DNA of 64,000 nucleotides, taken from contig NZ_JNIK01000013.1 of the NCBI RefSeq assembly GCF_000701365.1, positions 1 through 64,000 on the forward strand, in the 5' to 3' direction. The stretch's first letter is position 1. Every line of letters begins with the position of its first letter. A program made the translations under genes and the position numbers. Below, piece after piece: positions 16,401 to 26,149 of this stretch. Under the pieces are notes generated by a model that made no database searches, was not told the origin of the DNA, and saw only the letters and a list, made by a program, of their open reading frames with translations. The DNA comes from Blastococcus sp. URHD0036 (lineage in GTDB: Bacteria > Actinomycetota > Actinomycetes > Mycobacteriales > Geodermatophilaceae).

Positions 16401-17333
16401 TCAGCCGGCGTCGTCGGTGTCCGCGCCGTCCGGGGCGGCCGCGAGCCGGGCCCGCTGCTCGGCCGGGAGCAGCTCCAGGAGCTCACCGGGCAGGTAGGGC
16501 AGGTCGACCAGCGAGAGCTTCACCCGGCTGCGCGCTGCGGAGCGGGAGCCCTCGATCCGCACCAGCTGCCCGGCGCGGGCGCGGTAGGTGACCTCCACCT
16601 CGTCGCCGGGCTGCAACCGGCCGCCGAGCACCCCGTCGAACTCCATCGCCGGGTTCCCCGCGCTGATGGTCAGCCGCAGCGGCTCGCTCGGCGCCAGCAG
16701 CACCGACCGGGAGATGCCCGACATCGGCGCCGCCGGGGTCACCAGCACACCCTCGATGCCGGGGCTCACCACCGGGCCGCCGGCGGCGTAGTTGTAGGCC
16801 GTCGAGCCCATGGCCGTCGCCACGATGACGGCATCGCAGCGCAGGTGCCCGTAAGGCTGGCCGCCCACCGACAGGGTCGCGCTGACCATCCCCTCCCCGG
16901 GCACGCGCGCCAGCACGGCGTCGTTGAACGCCAGCCACTCCCAGTCGCGGTGCCGGACGACGAGGCACCCGCGGGACTCCGTCGTCACCCGGCCCTCCGC
17001 CATGGCGGTGAGTGCCGTGCGCAGCTCGCGGGCCTCCACCTCCGCGAGGAAGCCCAGGTGGCCCAGGTTCACCCCGAGCACGGGCACCGGCCGCGCGCTG
17101 ACCAGCCGCATGGCGCCCAGGATCGTGCCGTCGCCACCCATCGCGATGATCCCGTCGCAGGTGTCGGCCAGCACCTCCTCCGGCACGGGCACCACGCCGT
17201 CCACCCCGGCCCGGCGGGCGTCGCCCGTCGCAGCCACGAGCTCCGCCGCGCCGTCGCGGGCCCAGTCGGCCACCTGGGAGACCGCGGCCGTGACGTCGCG
17301 GGTGGGGTGCAGGACCAGCCCGATGCGCGCCAC
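16401..17333 (-). CDS. nadK: NAD(+) kinase
   Basis: 310 residues from a GTG. The kinase signature GGDGTIL (~66) and NLGHLGFL (~90) are intact, followed by the all-beta C-terminal domain with GSTAYNYAAGGP (~171) and the NAD-contacting segment. It makes NADP from NAD and ATP. Its GTG is only 2 bp after the TGA of the upstream flavin disulfide reductase gene, so the two are almost certainly co-transcribed and translationally coupled. A longer frame exists upstream, but it is antisense-biased shadow within that gene. The acidic C-terminal tail (DGADTDDAG) is a lineage extension. Confidence 0.92.
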   Translation of the reverse strand: MARIGLVLHPTRDVTAAVSQVADWARDGAAELVAATGDARRAGVDGVVPVPEEVLADTCDGIIAMGGDGTILGAMRLVSARPVPVLGVNLGHLGFLAEVEARELRTALTAMAEGRVTTESRGCLVVRHRDWEWLAFNDAVLARVPGEGMVSATLSVGGQPYGHLRCDAVIVATAMGSTAYNYAAGGPVVSPGIEGVLVTPAAPMSGISRSVLLAPSEPLRLTISAGNPAMEFDGVLGGRLQPGDEVEVTYRARAGQLVRIEGSRSAARSRVKLSLVDLPYLPGELLELLPAEQRARLAAAPDGADTDDAG

Positions 17334-17335
17334 GG

Positions 17336-18781
17336 TCAGCCGTTCCGCCAGGTCTCCAGCAGCCGGAGCCAGACCTCGCTGATCGTCGGGTAGGCCGGGA
17401 CGGCGTGCCACAGCCGGGCGATCGGCACCTCGCCGGCGACCGCGATCACCGCGGAGTGCAGCAGCTCGGCGACGTCGTAGCCGACGAAGGTGACGCCGAG
17501 CAGCACCTCGCGCTCGGTGTCGACGACCGCGATCGCCGTCCCCTCGTAGCCGTCGCGGTGCACCGAGGCGCCGGCCACCGACCCGATCGGGTACTCCACG
17601 ACCCGGTGCGGCCGGCCGGACTCGGCCGCCTTGGCGCTGGTCATCCCGACGCTGGCGACCTGCGGGTCGGTGAAGACGACCGACGGCACGGCGTGGGTGT
17701 CCGCGGTGGCCACGAACGGCGACCAGTCGGACGTGTCGACGTCCCGGCCCTCCGCGCGGGCGACGATGGCCGCGGCCGCCTGGCGGGCCTGGTACTTGCC
17801 CATGTGGGTCAGCAGCGCCCGGCCGTTGACGTCGCCGACGCCGTAGAGCCACGGCAGGCCCCGCACCTGGAGCGTGTCGTCGACGTCGAGGAAGCCCTCG
17901 CCCTCCAGGCCGACGCTCTCCAGCCCGATGTCGTGCGTGCGGGCGCGGCGGCCGGCCGCGACGAGCACCTGGTCACCGCGGACCTCCTCGGCCGGTCCGT
18001 CGCCGGCCGCCACGGTGACGACGACCTCGGTGCCCTCCCGCCGGGCCGCCTGCACCGCGGTACCCAGCCGGACGTCGACGCCGGCCGCGCGCAGGGCCGC
18101 GGTGACCGCGTCCCCGGCGACCGGCTCGGCACCGGCCAGCACCCGGTCGCCGCGCTCGAGCACCGTGACGGTCGAGCCGAGCGCGCTCCAGGCGGTGGCC
18201 ATCTCGCAGCCCACGTAGCCGCCGCCGACGACGATCAGCCGGCCGGGCACCTCCTTGGCGCTGGTCGCCTCCCGCGGCGTCCACGGCTCGACGTCGCGCA
18301 GACCCGCGACCGGCGGGACGGCTGCCTCCGAGCCGGTGCACAGCGCGACCGCGTGCGTGGCCGTCAGCCGGGTCTCGGCGCCGTCGGCATCGGTGACGAC
18401 GACGGTCTTCTCGCCGTCCAGCCGCGCGCTGCCGCGGACCAGGTCGATGCCGGCGACGCGCACCCACTCGACCTGGCTCGCGTCCGACCAGTTCGAGGTG
18501 AACGAGTCGCGCCGGGCGAGGGTGGCGGTCGCGTCCTGCTCGCCGGTGACCGCGGCCGCTGCCCCGGACACCGCCCGGGCAGCCGACAGCGCCTCGCTGC
18601 CGCGCAGCAGGGCCTTGCTGGGCATGCAGGCCCAGTAGGAGCACTCGCCGCCGACCAGTTCGGCCTCGACCAGCACCGCCGACAGCCCACCGCGGACGAC
18701 GACGTCGGCCACGTTCTCGCCGGTCGAACCGGCACCCACCACGACGACGTCGTACGTCCGCTCTCCGCTCACACGGCCCAT
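17336..18781 (-). CDS. Class-I pyridine nucleotide-disulfide oxidoreductase
   Basis: 481 residues from ATG; an alternative GTG lies three codons later with a better-spaced GAGG. Domain order: FAD Rossmann (VVVVGAGSTGENVA, ~12), a redox-active disulfide in GGECSYWACMPSKALL (~45-60), NAD(P) Rossmann (LIVVGGGYVGCEMA, ~180), a second FAD strand (LYGVGDV, ~310) and a dimerisation domain ending HAVPAYPTISEVW. It resembles mercuric reductase, lipoamide dehydrogenase and soluble transhydrogenase. Coupling to NAD kinase suggests work on the NADP pool. It is divergent from the flavin reductase gene over only 27 bp. Confidence 0.88.
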   Translation of the reverse strand: MGRVSGERTYDVVVVGAGSTGENVADVVVRGGLSAVLVEAELVGGECSYWACMPSKALLRGSEALSAARAVSGAAAAVTGEQDATATLARRDSFTSNWSDASQVEWVRVAGIDLVRGSARLDGEKTVVVTDADGAETRLTATHAVALCTGSEAAVPPVAGLRDVEPWTPREATSAKEVPGRLIVVGGGYVGCEMATAWSALGSTVTVLERGDRVLAGAEPVAGDAVTAALRAAGVDVRLGTAVQAARREGTEVVVTVAAGDGPAEEVRGDQVLVAAGRRARTHDIGLESVGLEGEGFLDVDDTLQVRGLPWLYGVGDVNGRALLTHMGKYQARQAAAAIVARAEGRDVDTSDWSPFVATADTHAVPSVVFTDPQVASVGMTSAKAAESGRPHRVVEYPIGSVAGASVHRDGYEGTAIAVVDTEREVLLGVTFVGYDVAELLHSAVIAVAGEVPIARLWHAVPAYPTISEVWLRLLETWRNG

Positions 18782-18808
18782 CCTCGCTGGTGTGGTCGAC
18801 TGGCGGCC

Positions 18809-19306
18809 ATGCCGGTCGACCCGAGCGAGTTCGCCGCCGCGCTGCGCTCCTACGCCGCGGGCGTCGCGCTGATGACGGTGCGCGACGGCATCGACGACGT
18901 GGGCACCACCGTCTCCTCGGTGATGAGCGTGTCGGCGGCCCCTCCGCTGGTCGCCGTCGGGCTGACCGCCACCGGGTATCCGCGCGAGGTGCTCGAGGAC
19001 GTCGGCCGGTGCGGGCTCACCGTGCTCGGCGCCGGGCACGCGATCCTGGCCAGCAGGTTCTCCTCCGCCGGCCGGCCCAGCGCGCGCCACCTGCTGGAGT
19101 CGGTGCCGTGGTCCCGGGCCCCGGTCAGCGACGCGATCGTGCTCGACGGCGGGCTGGTCGCCCTGGACTGCCGGCTGGAGCGGGTGGTGGAGGCCGGCGA
19201 CCACGTGCTCGCCCTGCTGGAGGTGGTCGGCGTCCCGGTGGCGCCGTCGTCCGGCGACCCGCTGGTGCGCTTCCGCGGCCGTTACGTGCCCGTTCCGCCG
19301 TCCTGA
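18809..19306 (+). CDS. Flavin reductase family protein
   Basis: 165 residues with the split-barrel FMN-binding fold: FAAALRSYAAGVALMTVRDG at the N-terminus, TTVSSVMSVSAAPPLVAVGL (~32-51, the flavin-binding segment) and RFRGRYVPVP at the C-terminus. Such proteins reduce free flavin with NAD(P)H, often for a two-component monooxygenase; none is adjacent. The promoter region is shared with the divergent disulfide reductase gene, so the two may respond to the same signal. Confidence 0.9.
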   Translation: MPVDPSEFAAALRSYAAGVALMTVRDGIDDVGTTVSSVMSVSAAPPLVAVGLTATGYPREVLEDVGRCGLTVLGAGHAILASRFSSAGRPSARHLLESVPWSRAPVSDAIVLDGGLVALDCRLERVVEAGDHVLALLEVVGVPVAPSSGDPLVRFRGRYVPVPPS

Positions 19307-19308
19307 GA

Positions 19309-19332
19309 GGGACTTTCGCGCGCGAAAGTCCC
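19309..19332. terminator. Perfect 24-bp palindrome after the flavin reductase gene
   Basis: GGGACTTTCGCG is followed at once by its complement CGCGAAAGTCCC, two bases after the stop codon. It probably acts as a terminator hairpin, and could instead be a member of a genome-wide palindrome family. Confidence 0.65.
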
Positions 19333-19389
19333 CTGCCACCCGGTCGGGGCAACGAAGCAGACACCCGTCGGGGTTAGCGTGCAGGGGCC

Positions 19390-21990
19390 ATGAGTTCGCA
19401 GCCCGCTCCCGACCATGCCCTGCGTCGCGCCCTCGCCCGGGCCGAGCGGGGCGTCGCGCTCGACGCCGCGGAGGCCGAGGCGCTGCTCTCCGCCCGCGGT
19501 CTGGGCGAGGGTGAACCGCTGGACCGGCTGCTCACCGCGGCCTCGCGCGTCCGTGACGCCGGGCTGGCCTCGGCCGGCCGGCCGGGGATCATCACGTACA
19601 GCCGCAAGGTGTTCATCCCGCTGACGCACCTGTGCCGCGACCGCTGCCACTACTGCACGTTCGTGACCACCCCCGGCCAGCTGCGGTCCCAGGGCAAGGC
19701 GCCGTTCCTCTCGCCCGACGAGGTGCTCGACGTCGCCCGCGCCGGGGCCGCGATGGGCTGCAAGGAGGCGCTGTTCACCCTCGGCGACCGTCCGGAGGCC
19801 CGCTGGCCGGTGGCCGCCGAGTGGCTCGAGGCGCACGGTTTCGACTCCACGCTGGGTTACCTGCGGGCGATGGCGATCCGGGTGCTCGAGGAGACCGGGC
19901 TGCTCCCCCACCTCAACCCCGGCGTGCTGTCGTGGGAGGAGATCCAGCGACTCAAGCCCGTCGCCGCGTCGATGGGGATGATGCTGGAGACGACCGCGAC
20001 CCGGCTGTGGTCGGAGCCCGGTGGCCCGCACTTCGGCAGCCCGGACAAGGAGCCCGCCGTCCGGCTGCGGGTGCTGGAGGACGCCGGCCGCTCCGCCGTC
20101 CCGTTCACCACCGGCGTGCTGCTGGGGATCGGCGAGACGCCGGCCGAGCGCATCGACGCCGTCCTGCAGATCCGGGCCACGCACCAGCGGCACGGGCACG
20201 TGCAGGAGGTCATCGTCCAGAACTTCCGGGCGAAGCCGCGGACGGCGATGGCGGCCACCGACGACCTGGAGCTGCAGGAGTACGTCGCCGCGGTCGCGGT
20301 CACCCGGCTGCTGCTCGGCCCCAAGGCGCGGGTGCAGGCGCCGCCGAACCTGTCGGACTCCGCCGAGCTCGGGCTGCTGCTGCGGGCGGGGGTGGACGAC
20401 TGGGGCGGGGTCTCCCCGCTGACGCCGGACCACGTGAACCCCGAGCGGCCCTGGCCGAACATCGACAAGCTCGCCGAGCTCACCGCCGACGCCGGGCTGA
20501 CCCTGCGCGAGCGGCTGGCCGCGCAGCCGCCGTACGTGCTGGCGCCCGAGCCGTGGCTGGACCCGCGGGTGCGCCCGCACGTGACCGCGCTGGCCGGCCC
20601 GGACGGGCTCGCCGTCGAGGGCCGCATCCCGGCCGGGCTGCCGTGGCAGGAGCCGGACGAGGCGTGGACGTCGTCCGGCCGGGTCGACCTGCACGTGGAG
20701 GTCGACACCGTCGGGCGCACCGACGACCGGCGCAGCGACTTCGACGCCGTCTACGGCGACTGGTCGGAGCTGCGTTCACGGACCGAGAGCGCGCGCGACG
20801 GGCACTCGACCGCGCTGGCCGCCGGGGACCCGGAGGTGCGGGCAGCACTGGCGCACGCCGAACGGGATCCCGCCGGGCTGTCCGACGCCGAGTACCTGGC
20901 GCTGCTGGGCGCCGACGGGCCGGACCTGGAAGCGCTCGCGGCGCTCGCGGACGCCGTGCGCCGGGACGTCAACGGCGACGACGTCACCTACGTCGTGAAC
21001 CGGAACATCAACTTCACCAACGTCTGCTACACCGGCTGCCGGTTCTGCGCGTTCGCCCAGCGGCGCACCGACGCCGACGCGTACACGCTGTCGCTGAGCG
21101 AGGTCGGCGACCGCGTGGACCGCGCGTGGGCCGCGGGTGCGACCGAGATCTGCATGCAGGGTGGCATCCACCCCGACCTGCCCGGCACCGCCTACCTCGA
21201 CCTGGCCCGCGAGGTGAAGAAGCGGCAGCCCGGCATCCACCTGCACGCGTTCTCGCCGATGGAGATCGTGAACGGCTCGGCGCGCACCGGGCTGTCGTTC
21301 ACCGAGTTCCTGACCGCGGCGAAGGAAGCCGGGCTCGACTCCGTGCCGGGGACGGCGGCGGAGATCCTCGACGACGACGTCCGCTGGGTGCTGACCAAGG
21401 GCAAGCTGCCGGCCGCGACGTGGGTGGAGATCATCTCGACCGCGCACCGCGTCGGGATCCCGACGACCTCGACGATGATGTACGGCCACGTCGACACCCC
21501 GGCCCACTGGGTCGCGCACCTGCGCACGCTGGCCGGGATCCAGGACGAGACCGGTGGCTTCACCGAGTTCGTGCTGCTGCCGTTCGTGCACCACAACGCG
21601 CCGATCTACCTGGCCGGCGTCGCCCGCCCGGGACCGACGGTGCGGGAGAACCGGGCCATCCACGCGGTGGCCCGGCTGCTGCTGCACGGGCGGATCTCCA
21701 ACATCCAGACGTCGTGGGTGAAGCTCGCCGAGGCCGGCACCAAGGCGGTGCTGCAGGGCGGGGTCAACGACCTGGGCGGCACGCTGATGGAGGAGACGAT
21801 CAGCCGGATGGCCGGCAGCGAGAACGGCTCGCTGAAGACCATCGCCGAGCTCGAGGCCATCGCCGCCTCGATCGGCCGCCCGGCCCGTCAGCGGACGACG
21901 GAGTACGGCACGCCGTCGGCCGAGCGCCTCGCGACAGCGCGCTCCGACGAGGGCCGTCGCAACCTGAGCCTCTCGATCACCCCGGCCTGA
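19390..21990 (+). CDS. fbiC: Bifunctional FO biosynthesis protein (CofG/CofH fusion)
   Basis: 866 residues holding two radical-SAM enzymes fused. The N-terminal CofG half has the CxxxCxxC motif in [11 protein letters not shown] (~82-91); the CofH half has [10 protein letters not shown] (~540-550). Together they convert a 5-amino-6-ribitylamino uracil intermediate plus tyrosine into FO, the deazaflavin chromophore of coenzyme F420. The fused form is typical of actinobacteria. Length and both [4Fe-4S] motifs match the family. No other F420 genes are adjacent. It implies F420 in this organism, relevant to the LLM oxidoreductase here. Confidence 0.96.
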   Translation: MSSQPAPDHALRRALARAERGVALDAAEAEALLSARGLGEGEPLDRLLTAASRVRDAGLASAGRPGIITYSRKVFIPLTHLCRDRCHYCTFVTTPGQLRSQGKAPFLSPDEVLDVARAGAAMGCKEALFTLGDRPEARWPVAAEWLEAHGFDSTLGYLRAMAIRVLEETGLLPHLNPGVLSWEEIQRLKPVAASMGMMLETTATRLWSEPGGPHFGSPDKEPAVRLRVLEDAGRSAVPFTTGVLLGIGETPAERIDAVLQIRATHQRHGHVQEVIVQNFRAKPRTAMAATDDLELQEYVAAVAVTRLLLGPKARVQAPPNLSDSAELGLLLRAGVDDWGGVSPLTPDHVNPERPWPNIDKLAELTADAGLTLRERLAAQPPYVLAPEPWLDPRVRPHVTALAGPDGLAVEGRIPAGLPWQEPDEAWTSSGRVDLHVEVDTVGRTDDRRSDFDAVYGDWSELRSRTESARDGHSTALAAGDPEVRAALAHAERDPAGLSDAEYLALLGADGPDLEALAALADAVRRDVNGDDVTYVVNRNINFTNVCYTGCRFCAFAQRRTDADAYTLSLSEVGDRVDRAWAAGATEICMQGGIHPDLPGTAYLDLAREVKKRQPGIHLHAFSPMEIVNGSARTGLSFTEFLTAAKEAGLDSVPGTAAEILDDDVRWVLTKGKLPAATWVEIISTAHRVGIPTTSTMMYGHVDTPAHWVAHLRTLAGIQDETGGFTEFVLLPFVHHNAPIYLAGVARPGPTVRENRAIHAVARLLLHGRISNIQTSWVKLAEAGTKAVLQGGVNDLGGTLMEETISRMAGSENGSLKTIAELEAIAASIGRPARQRTTEYGTPSAERLATARSDEGRRNLSLSITPA

Positions 21991-22075
21991 CGGAGGCTGG
22001 CACCCGGCGTGTCGGGGGCGTCGTCACCCGACAGCGGCCGGATGGCCCTGGACACCCGGCGCGGCCGGGTCTCCA

Positions 22076-23926
22076 ATGCCACCCATGGGCGAGGAGGCCG
22101 GGGCGGCTCGGCATCGAGCTCCCCCGCCCGAGGCCGGAGTGGTCCGCCGCGCTTGTCACCGCCTCAGCAGCAGCCCGTGGACGACGACGCGAGCGGGACC
22201 CCGAGGGCAGCCGTCGCCTGCACCGGCGCGGACCCGCCGGACCGTCCTCCCACTGCTGGGCCTGGCAGTCGTGCTCGGCGTCGCCCCCGGCCCGGCCGCC
22301 CCCACTCCGACCGTGACCGCCTCTGCCCGCCACGGCCCCGAGGCGGCACCTCCACGGCTCGGCGATCCCCTCGACCGCGAGACCGGCGTCGCCGCCGGTG
22401 GCCCGTTGGCCCCGGTGTTCGGTGTCCTCGGACCCGACGTCCCCGCCTTCACGCTGCCGGACCCGGTCGTCGTGACCGCACCGCCGCCGCCGACTCGCAG
22501 ACCGGCCGTCGAGCCCCCCGCGGCGAGGACGGACCCCGGCGACATCCCCGCGGCCGCACTCGACGCCTACCGGAGCGCAGCCGCCACCGCCGGCTGCGAC
22601 CTGGACTGGTCCCTGCTGGCCGCGATCGGACGCGTCGAGTCCGACCACGGGCGCTTCCGCGGAGCCAGGCTGCAGCCGGACGGACGCACCACTCCGCCGA
22701 TCCTCGGCCCACGACTCGACGGCACCGCCACCGCGCGGATCAGCGACACCGACGGCGGGCGCCTCGACTCCGACAGCACCTACGACCGCGCCGTCGGCCC
22801 GATGCAGTTCATCCCCGGCACCTGGGCGACGTACGGGCGCGACGGCGACGGTGACGGGACCAGCGACCCGTCCGATCTCGACGACGCCACCGCCGCGGCC
22901 GCCGCCTACCTGTGCGCCGCCGGTGGGGACCTCGGCACCGTCGACGGCCGCGCCCGCGCCGTCTACGCCTACAACCACTCCGCCGACTACGTCGTCACGG
23001 TGCTCGCACTCGCCGCGCGCTACTCCGGCCGACCGGCACCGATCGCGCCGCCGCAGCTCCCCGCACCGACGCTGCCACCGGTCAACCCCGCACCACCACT
23101 CGCTCTGCCACCGGAGGCACCCGCGCCTCCCGCCGTCCCGGCGGAGCCGCCCTCGACCCCGCCGAGCCCGCCGCTGCCGACCTCCCTCTCGGAGGCCAGC
23201 CCGGCGGGACCTCCCTCTGAGGCACCGGCCTCCCCGGCCGAGTCGACCCCGACGGAGCCCCCGACTCCCGGCAGCACTCCCCCGCCGGACCCTGGGACGC
23301 CCTCTGATCTCGGGACACCGACGGGCGGCGACACCCCGGCGCTGTCCACGTCCGCGCCGCCCGCAGAGCCGCTGCCGCCGACGACAACACCTGGGCCGTC
23401 TGCCGAGCCGTCTTCCGAGCCGTCTTCCGAGCCGTCTTCCGAGCCGTCTACCGAGCCGTCTACCGAGCCGTCGCCGACGACACCCACGGCGTCGCCCGAG
23501 CCGCCGCCGACGACGTCACCCGCGCCGGAACCCGAGCCGCCATCGACGACGACACTCCCGCCGCCCGAGCCGGCACCCCCGCCGCCGCCCGAGCCGAGCG
23601 ACCAGCCGTGCGATACCGACGGCAACCTGCCGGCGATCGTCGACATCGCCGGCGCCACGGACGACCCACAGCTCGTCGAGCAACTCACCGGGACTCTGAG
23701 CGCTGCCGGTGTCAGCATCGGCGACAGCACTCCGTCCGACTCGACCCTGTCGGCCGTCAGCTACCCGGACGGCGAGCTCGACGCCGCCCTCTCACTCGCG
23801 GCCCTGCTCGGCATCGACGACACACAGGTGATCACCGCCGACGTCCCTCGCGTCCAGCTGGTGCTCGGGAGGGACGACGGCGAGCAGCTGCTCGCAGCGG
23901 CGCCCGGGGAACGGCCGTGTTCCTGA
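22076..23926 (+). CDS. Secreted lytic transglycosylase with Pro-rich linker and C-terminal LytR_C-like domain
   Basis: 616 residues; start uncertain among several upstream codons. A hydrophobic segment (~56-75, LPLLGLAVVLGVAPGPAA) after Arg residues is the export signal or anchor. The catalytic domain (~160-320) is MltB/SLT-like: SLLAAIGRVESDHGRF carries the catalytic Glu, then GPMQFIPGTWATYGRDGDGDG and YAYNHSADYV. A ~200-residue Pro/Ser/Thr-rich wall-spanning linker contains a short tandem repeat. The C-terminal ~90 residues (LPAIVDIAG...AGVSIGD) resemble the LytR_C domain. It likely cleaves peptidoglycan during growth or division. Confidence 0.85.
   Translation: MPPMGEEAGAARHRAPPPEAGVVRRACHRLSSSPWTTTRAGPRGQPSPAPARTRRTVLPLLGLAVVLGVAPGPAAPTPTVTASARHGPEAAPPRLGDPLDRETGVAAGGPLAPVFGVLGPDVPAFTLPDPVVVTAPPPPTRRPAVEPPAARTDPGDIPAAALDAYRSAAATAGCDLDWSLLAAIGRVESDHGRFRGARLQPDGRTTPPILGPRLDGTATARISDTDGGRLDSDSTYDRAVGPMQFIPGTWATYGRDGDGDGTSDPSDLDDATAAAAAYLCAAGGDLGTVDGRARAVYAYNHSADYVVTVLALAARYSGRPAPIAPPQLPAPTLPPVNPAPPLALPPEAPAPPAVPAEPPSTPPSPPLPTSLSEASPAGPPSEAPASPAESTPTEPPTPGSTPPPDPGTPSDLGTPTGGDTPALSTSAPPAEPLPPTTTPGPSAEPSSEPSSEPSSEPSTEPSTEPSPTTPTASPEPPPTTSPAPEPEPPSTTTLPPPEPAPPPPPEPSDQPCDTDGNLPAIVDIAGATDDPQLVEQLTGTLSAAGVSIGDSTPSDSTLSAVSYPDGELDAALSLAALLGIDDTQVITADVPRVQLVLGRDDGEQLLAAAPGERPCS
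23405..23464 (+). repeat. 12-bp tandem repeat in the transglycosylase linker
   Basis: Five 12-bp units (GAGCCGTCTTCC, with two final GAGCCGTCTACC) encode alternating Glu-Pro-Ser-Ser and Glu-Pro-Ser-Thr. Unit length is a multiple of three, so copy-number change would alter linker length without frameshift. Confidence 0.85.
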
Positions 23927-23986
23927 GAGGAAGCACGCCCGGTCAGTGGGTCAGCAGTCGCCGGGCCACTCGCACGTGTCGTAGCC

Positions 23987-24208
23987 CTAGTAGTCGGAGT
24001 ACTGGTTCAGCTCGCTGATGCTGATGCCGTTGCCGCTCTCGAAGAGCCGCGCGACGTCGTCCGCCGAACCCGTGTCCGACGAGCCGACGGACAGCCCGAT
24101 CGTCAACGCGACCACCGCGACGAGGACGGCGATGACGACCGTCCACACCTGCGCCGGGTCGAACCGCGACGTGTGCGGGGCGTAGTAGGACTGGGGTGCC
24201 GTGGTCAT
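23987..24208 (-). CDS. Small single-pass membrane protein, unknown function
   Basis: 73 residues from an ATG with AGGAG 7 bp upstream. A short Tyr/Pro-rich N-terminus (~1-20) precedes one strong transmembrane helix (VWTVVIAVLVAVVALTIGL, ~22-40), then an acidic outer tail ending ISISELNQYSDY. I know no family for it. It ends convergent with the transglycosylase gene and starts 26 bp after the GGDEF-EAL gene on the same strand, so it may be the last gene of that transcript. Confidence 0.65.
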   Translation of the reverse strand: MTTAPQSYYAPHTSRFDPAQVWTVVIAVLVAVVALTIGLSVGSSDTGSADDVARLFESGNGISISELNQYSDY

Positions 24209-24234
24209 GGCGTCTCCTGGAGCGGTGGATCTGG

Positions 24235-26082
24235 TCAGTGGGCGACGAGCGGAGCCGGCTCCTGCGCAGCAGCCGACACCGACTCGCGGTCGGCGGCCTG
24301 CGGACGGCCGAAGAGGAAGCCCTGGGCGTGGGAGCAGGCGAGCTCGGTGAGCACCGCGTTCTGCTGCGGGGTCTCCACACCCTCGGCCACGACGGTCAGC
24401 CGCAGGCTCCGGGCCAGCTCGATGATCGAGGCCACCAGCGTGGTCGACGCGCCCCCGGCGTCGAGGTCCTGCACGAAGCTTTGGTCGATCTTGATGATGT
24501 CGGCGGGGAGGCGGCGCAGGTAGGACAGGCTGGAGTAGCCGGTCCCGAAGTCGTCGATGGCGATCCGCACACCGAGCCGGCGCAGCGCCTGCAGCTGGTC
24601 GATCACGGTGTCGATGTCGTGCACGAGCACGCCCTCGGTCACCTCGAGCGTCAGCTGTCCGGCCGGCAGCCCGGTCGTGGCCAGCACCTCGTGCACCGTG
24701 GCGACGACGTCGTCGTCGGCCAACTGGCGCGGGGAGAGGTTGACCGCCATCTCGATGGCGATGCCGGACTCCGCCGACCAGGCCACGGCCTGGTGCGCGG
24801 CCTGCTCGAGCACCCAGCGGCCGATCTCGACGATCAGGCCGCCCTCTTCGGCGAGCGGGATGAACTCCCCCGGCGACACCATCCCGCGCAGCGGGTGCTC
24901 CCAGCGCAGCAGCGCCTCGTAGCCGGTTGTGCTGCCGTCGGAGAGCCGGATGGTGGGCTGGTAGTGGACGCGGAGCTGACCGCCGGCGACGGCACCGGCG
25001 AGGTCCTCCAGCATGCGGACCTTCTCCTCGGCGGCCTGGGCCATGCCGTCGGCGTAGTGGACGAGCCGGTTCTTGCCGAGCGCCTTGGCCATGTACATGG
25101 CCAGGTCGGCGTTGCGCAGCAGGACGCCGGCGTCGCGCTCGGGCGTCGAGACGGTGCTCGCGGCACCGATGCTCACGTGCGGCACGTGCGGGCGGCCGTC
25201 GATGGTCATGGGGTCGGCCAGCGCGACGAGCATCCGCTGCCCGATCACCGTGGCGATCTCCGGGCCGCCGGCGACGACGACGGCGAACTCGTCGCCGCCG
25301 ATCCGCGCCACCTGGTCGCTGGGCCGCACGCAGGTGCTCAGCCGCTGCGCGATGCCGCTCAGCAGTACGTCGCCGGCCGCGTGCCCGCGGGAGTCGTTGA
25401 CGTCCTTGAAGTCGTCGAGGTCCAGGAACAGCATGCTGACCTCGCCGGAGGTGCGGGCGAGCAGCCGGTCGGTGGTCTCCATGAGCAGCGTGCGGTTGGC
25501 CAGCCCGGTGAGCGGGTCACGCAGGCCCTGCTGCTCGTTGAGCCGCCAGGCGGCCAGGTGGGACAGGCTGGCCGCGAGCACGAAGCCCGCGTGGATGCCG
25601 GCCCAGGTCCACGGGTGGTGGTGGGCCGCGGCGTGACCGAAGACCGAGTGCGGCAGCAGTGTGCCCAGGACGCCGTGGTGCAGGACGACGACGAGCAGCG
25701 CGACGCCGAAGGGCACCCAGTCCTGGTACAGCGCGACGAGGCCGATGACGACGAAGAAGTGGAAGTGCGCCTCGGTCTGCCCGTCCATCAGGTAGACCAG
25801 CAGCACCGACGCGGCCAGGAGGCTGAGCGTGGCGGCCGCGGCCCGCAGCGTGCGCCCGGCGCCGGGCAGCAGCGCGAAGGCCAGCGGGTACAGCACGGCG
25901 GCGGTCTCCATCGCCGTGGCCGTCACCCCCTCGCCGAGGGCCAGCGCGAGCATCGCCAGGGCGACCGCCTGCGCCGCGGCGACGGTGAGGATGATCCGGT
26001 GCCGTCGGTGCCAGACGTCGTCGGGCAGCACGCGTCCCTCGGGGAGGAGGGCGACGAGGCGTGCGGGCAGCTTGAGGCTCAC
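24235..26082 (-). CDS. Membrane GGDEF-EAL protein with His-rich sensor shared with a chemotaxis receptor
   Basis: 615 residues from the GTG of VSLKLPARL; upstream in-frame sequence is probably untranslated. The first ~185 residues form about six transmembrane helices with conserved His clusters (AHFHFF, VALYQDW, VLHHGVLG, PHSVFGHAAAHHH, GIHAGF). GGDEF (~190-345; DPLTGLANR, IGGDEFAVV) and EAL (~360-605; GYEALLRWEHP, DDFGTGYSS, AEGVET) follow, both apparently catalytic. The same sensor occurs on the methyl-accepting protein at 46089-47429, so one type of signal feeds both c-di-GMP and chemotaxis outputs. Its ligand is unknown; bound metal or haem is possible given the His. Confidence 0.9.
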   Translation of the reverse strand: MSLKLPARLVALLPEGRVLPDDVWHRRHRIILTVAAAQAVALAMLALALGEGVTATAMETAAVLYPLAFALLPGAGRTLRAAAATLSLLAASVLLVYLMDGQTEAHFHFFVVIGLVALYQDWVPFGVALLVVVLHHGVLGTLLPHSVFGHAAAHHHPWTWAGIHAGFVLAASLSHLAAWRLNEQQGLRDPLTGLANRTLLMETTDRLLARTSGEVSMLFLDLDDFKDVNDSRGHAAGDVLLSGIAQRLSTCVRPSDQVARIGGDEFAVVVAGGPEIATVIGQRMLVALADPMTIDGRPHVPHVSIGAASTVSTPERDAGVLLRNADLAMYMAKALGKNRLVHYADGMAQAAEEKVRMLEDLAGAVAGGQLRVHYQPTIRLSDGSTTGYEALLRWEHPLRGMVSPGEFIPLAEEGGLIVEIGRWVLEQAAHQAVAWSAESGIAIEMAVNLSPRQLADDDVVATVHEVLATTGLPAGQLTLEVTEGVLVHDIDTVIDQLQALRRLGVRIAIDDFGTGYSSLSYLRRLPADIIKIDQSFVQDLDAGGASTTLVASIIELARSLRLTVVAEGVETPQQNAVLTELACSHAQGFLFGRPQAADRESVSAAAQEPAPLVAH

Positions 26083-26149
26083 CTCCCGTGCATCGGCGCA
26101 GGTCAGGCACTCCTGGCGCGCTGTGCCGCGACCCTCACCCCTCAGGGTG

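Noticed and set aside
23405-23464. Short regular repeats considered as a CRISPR array
   Set aside because: 12-bp contiguous units without spacers, in frame in the Pro/Ser linker of a coding gene.
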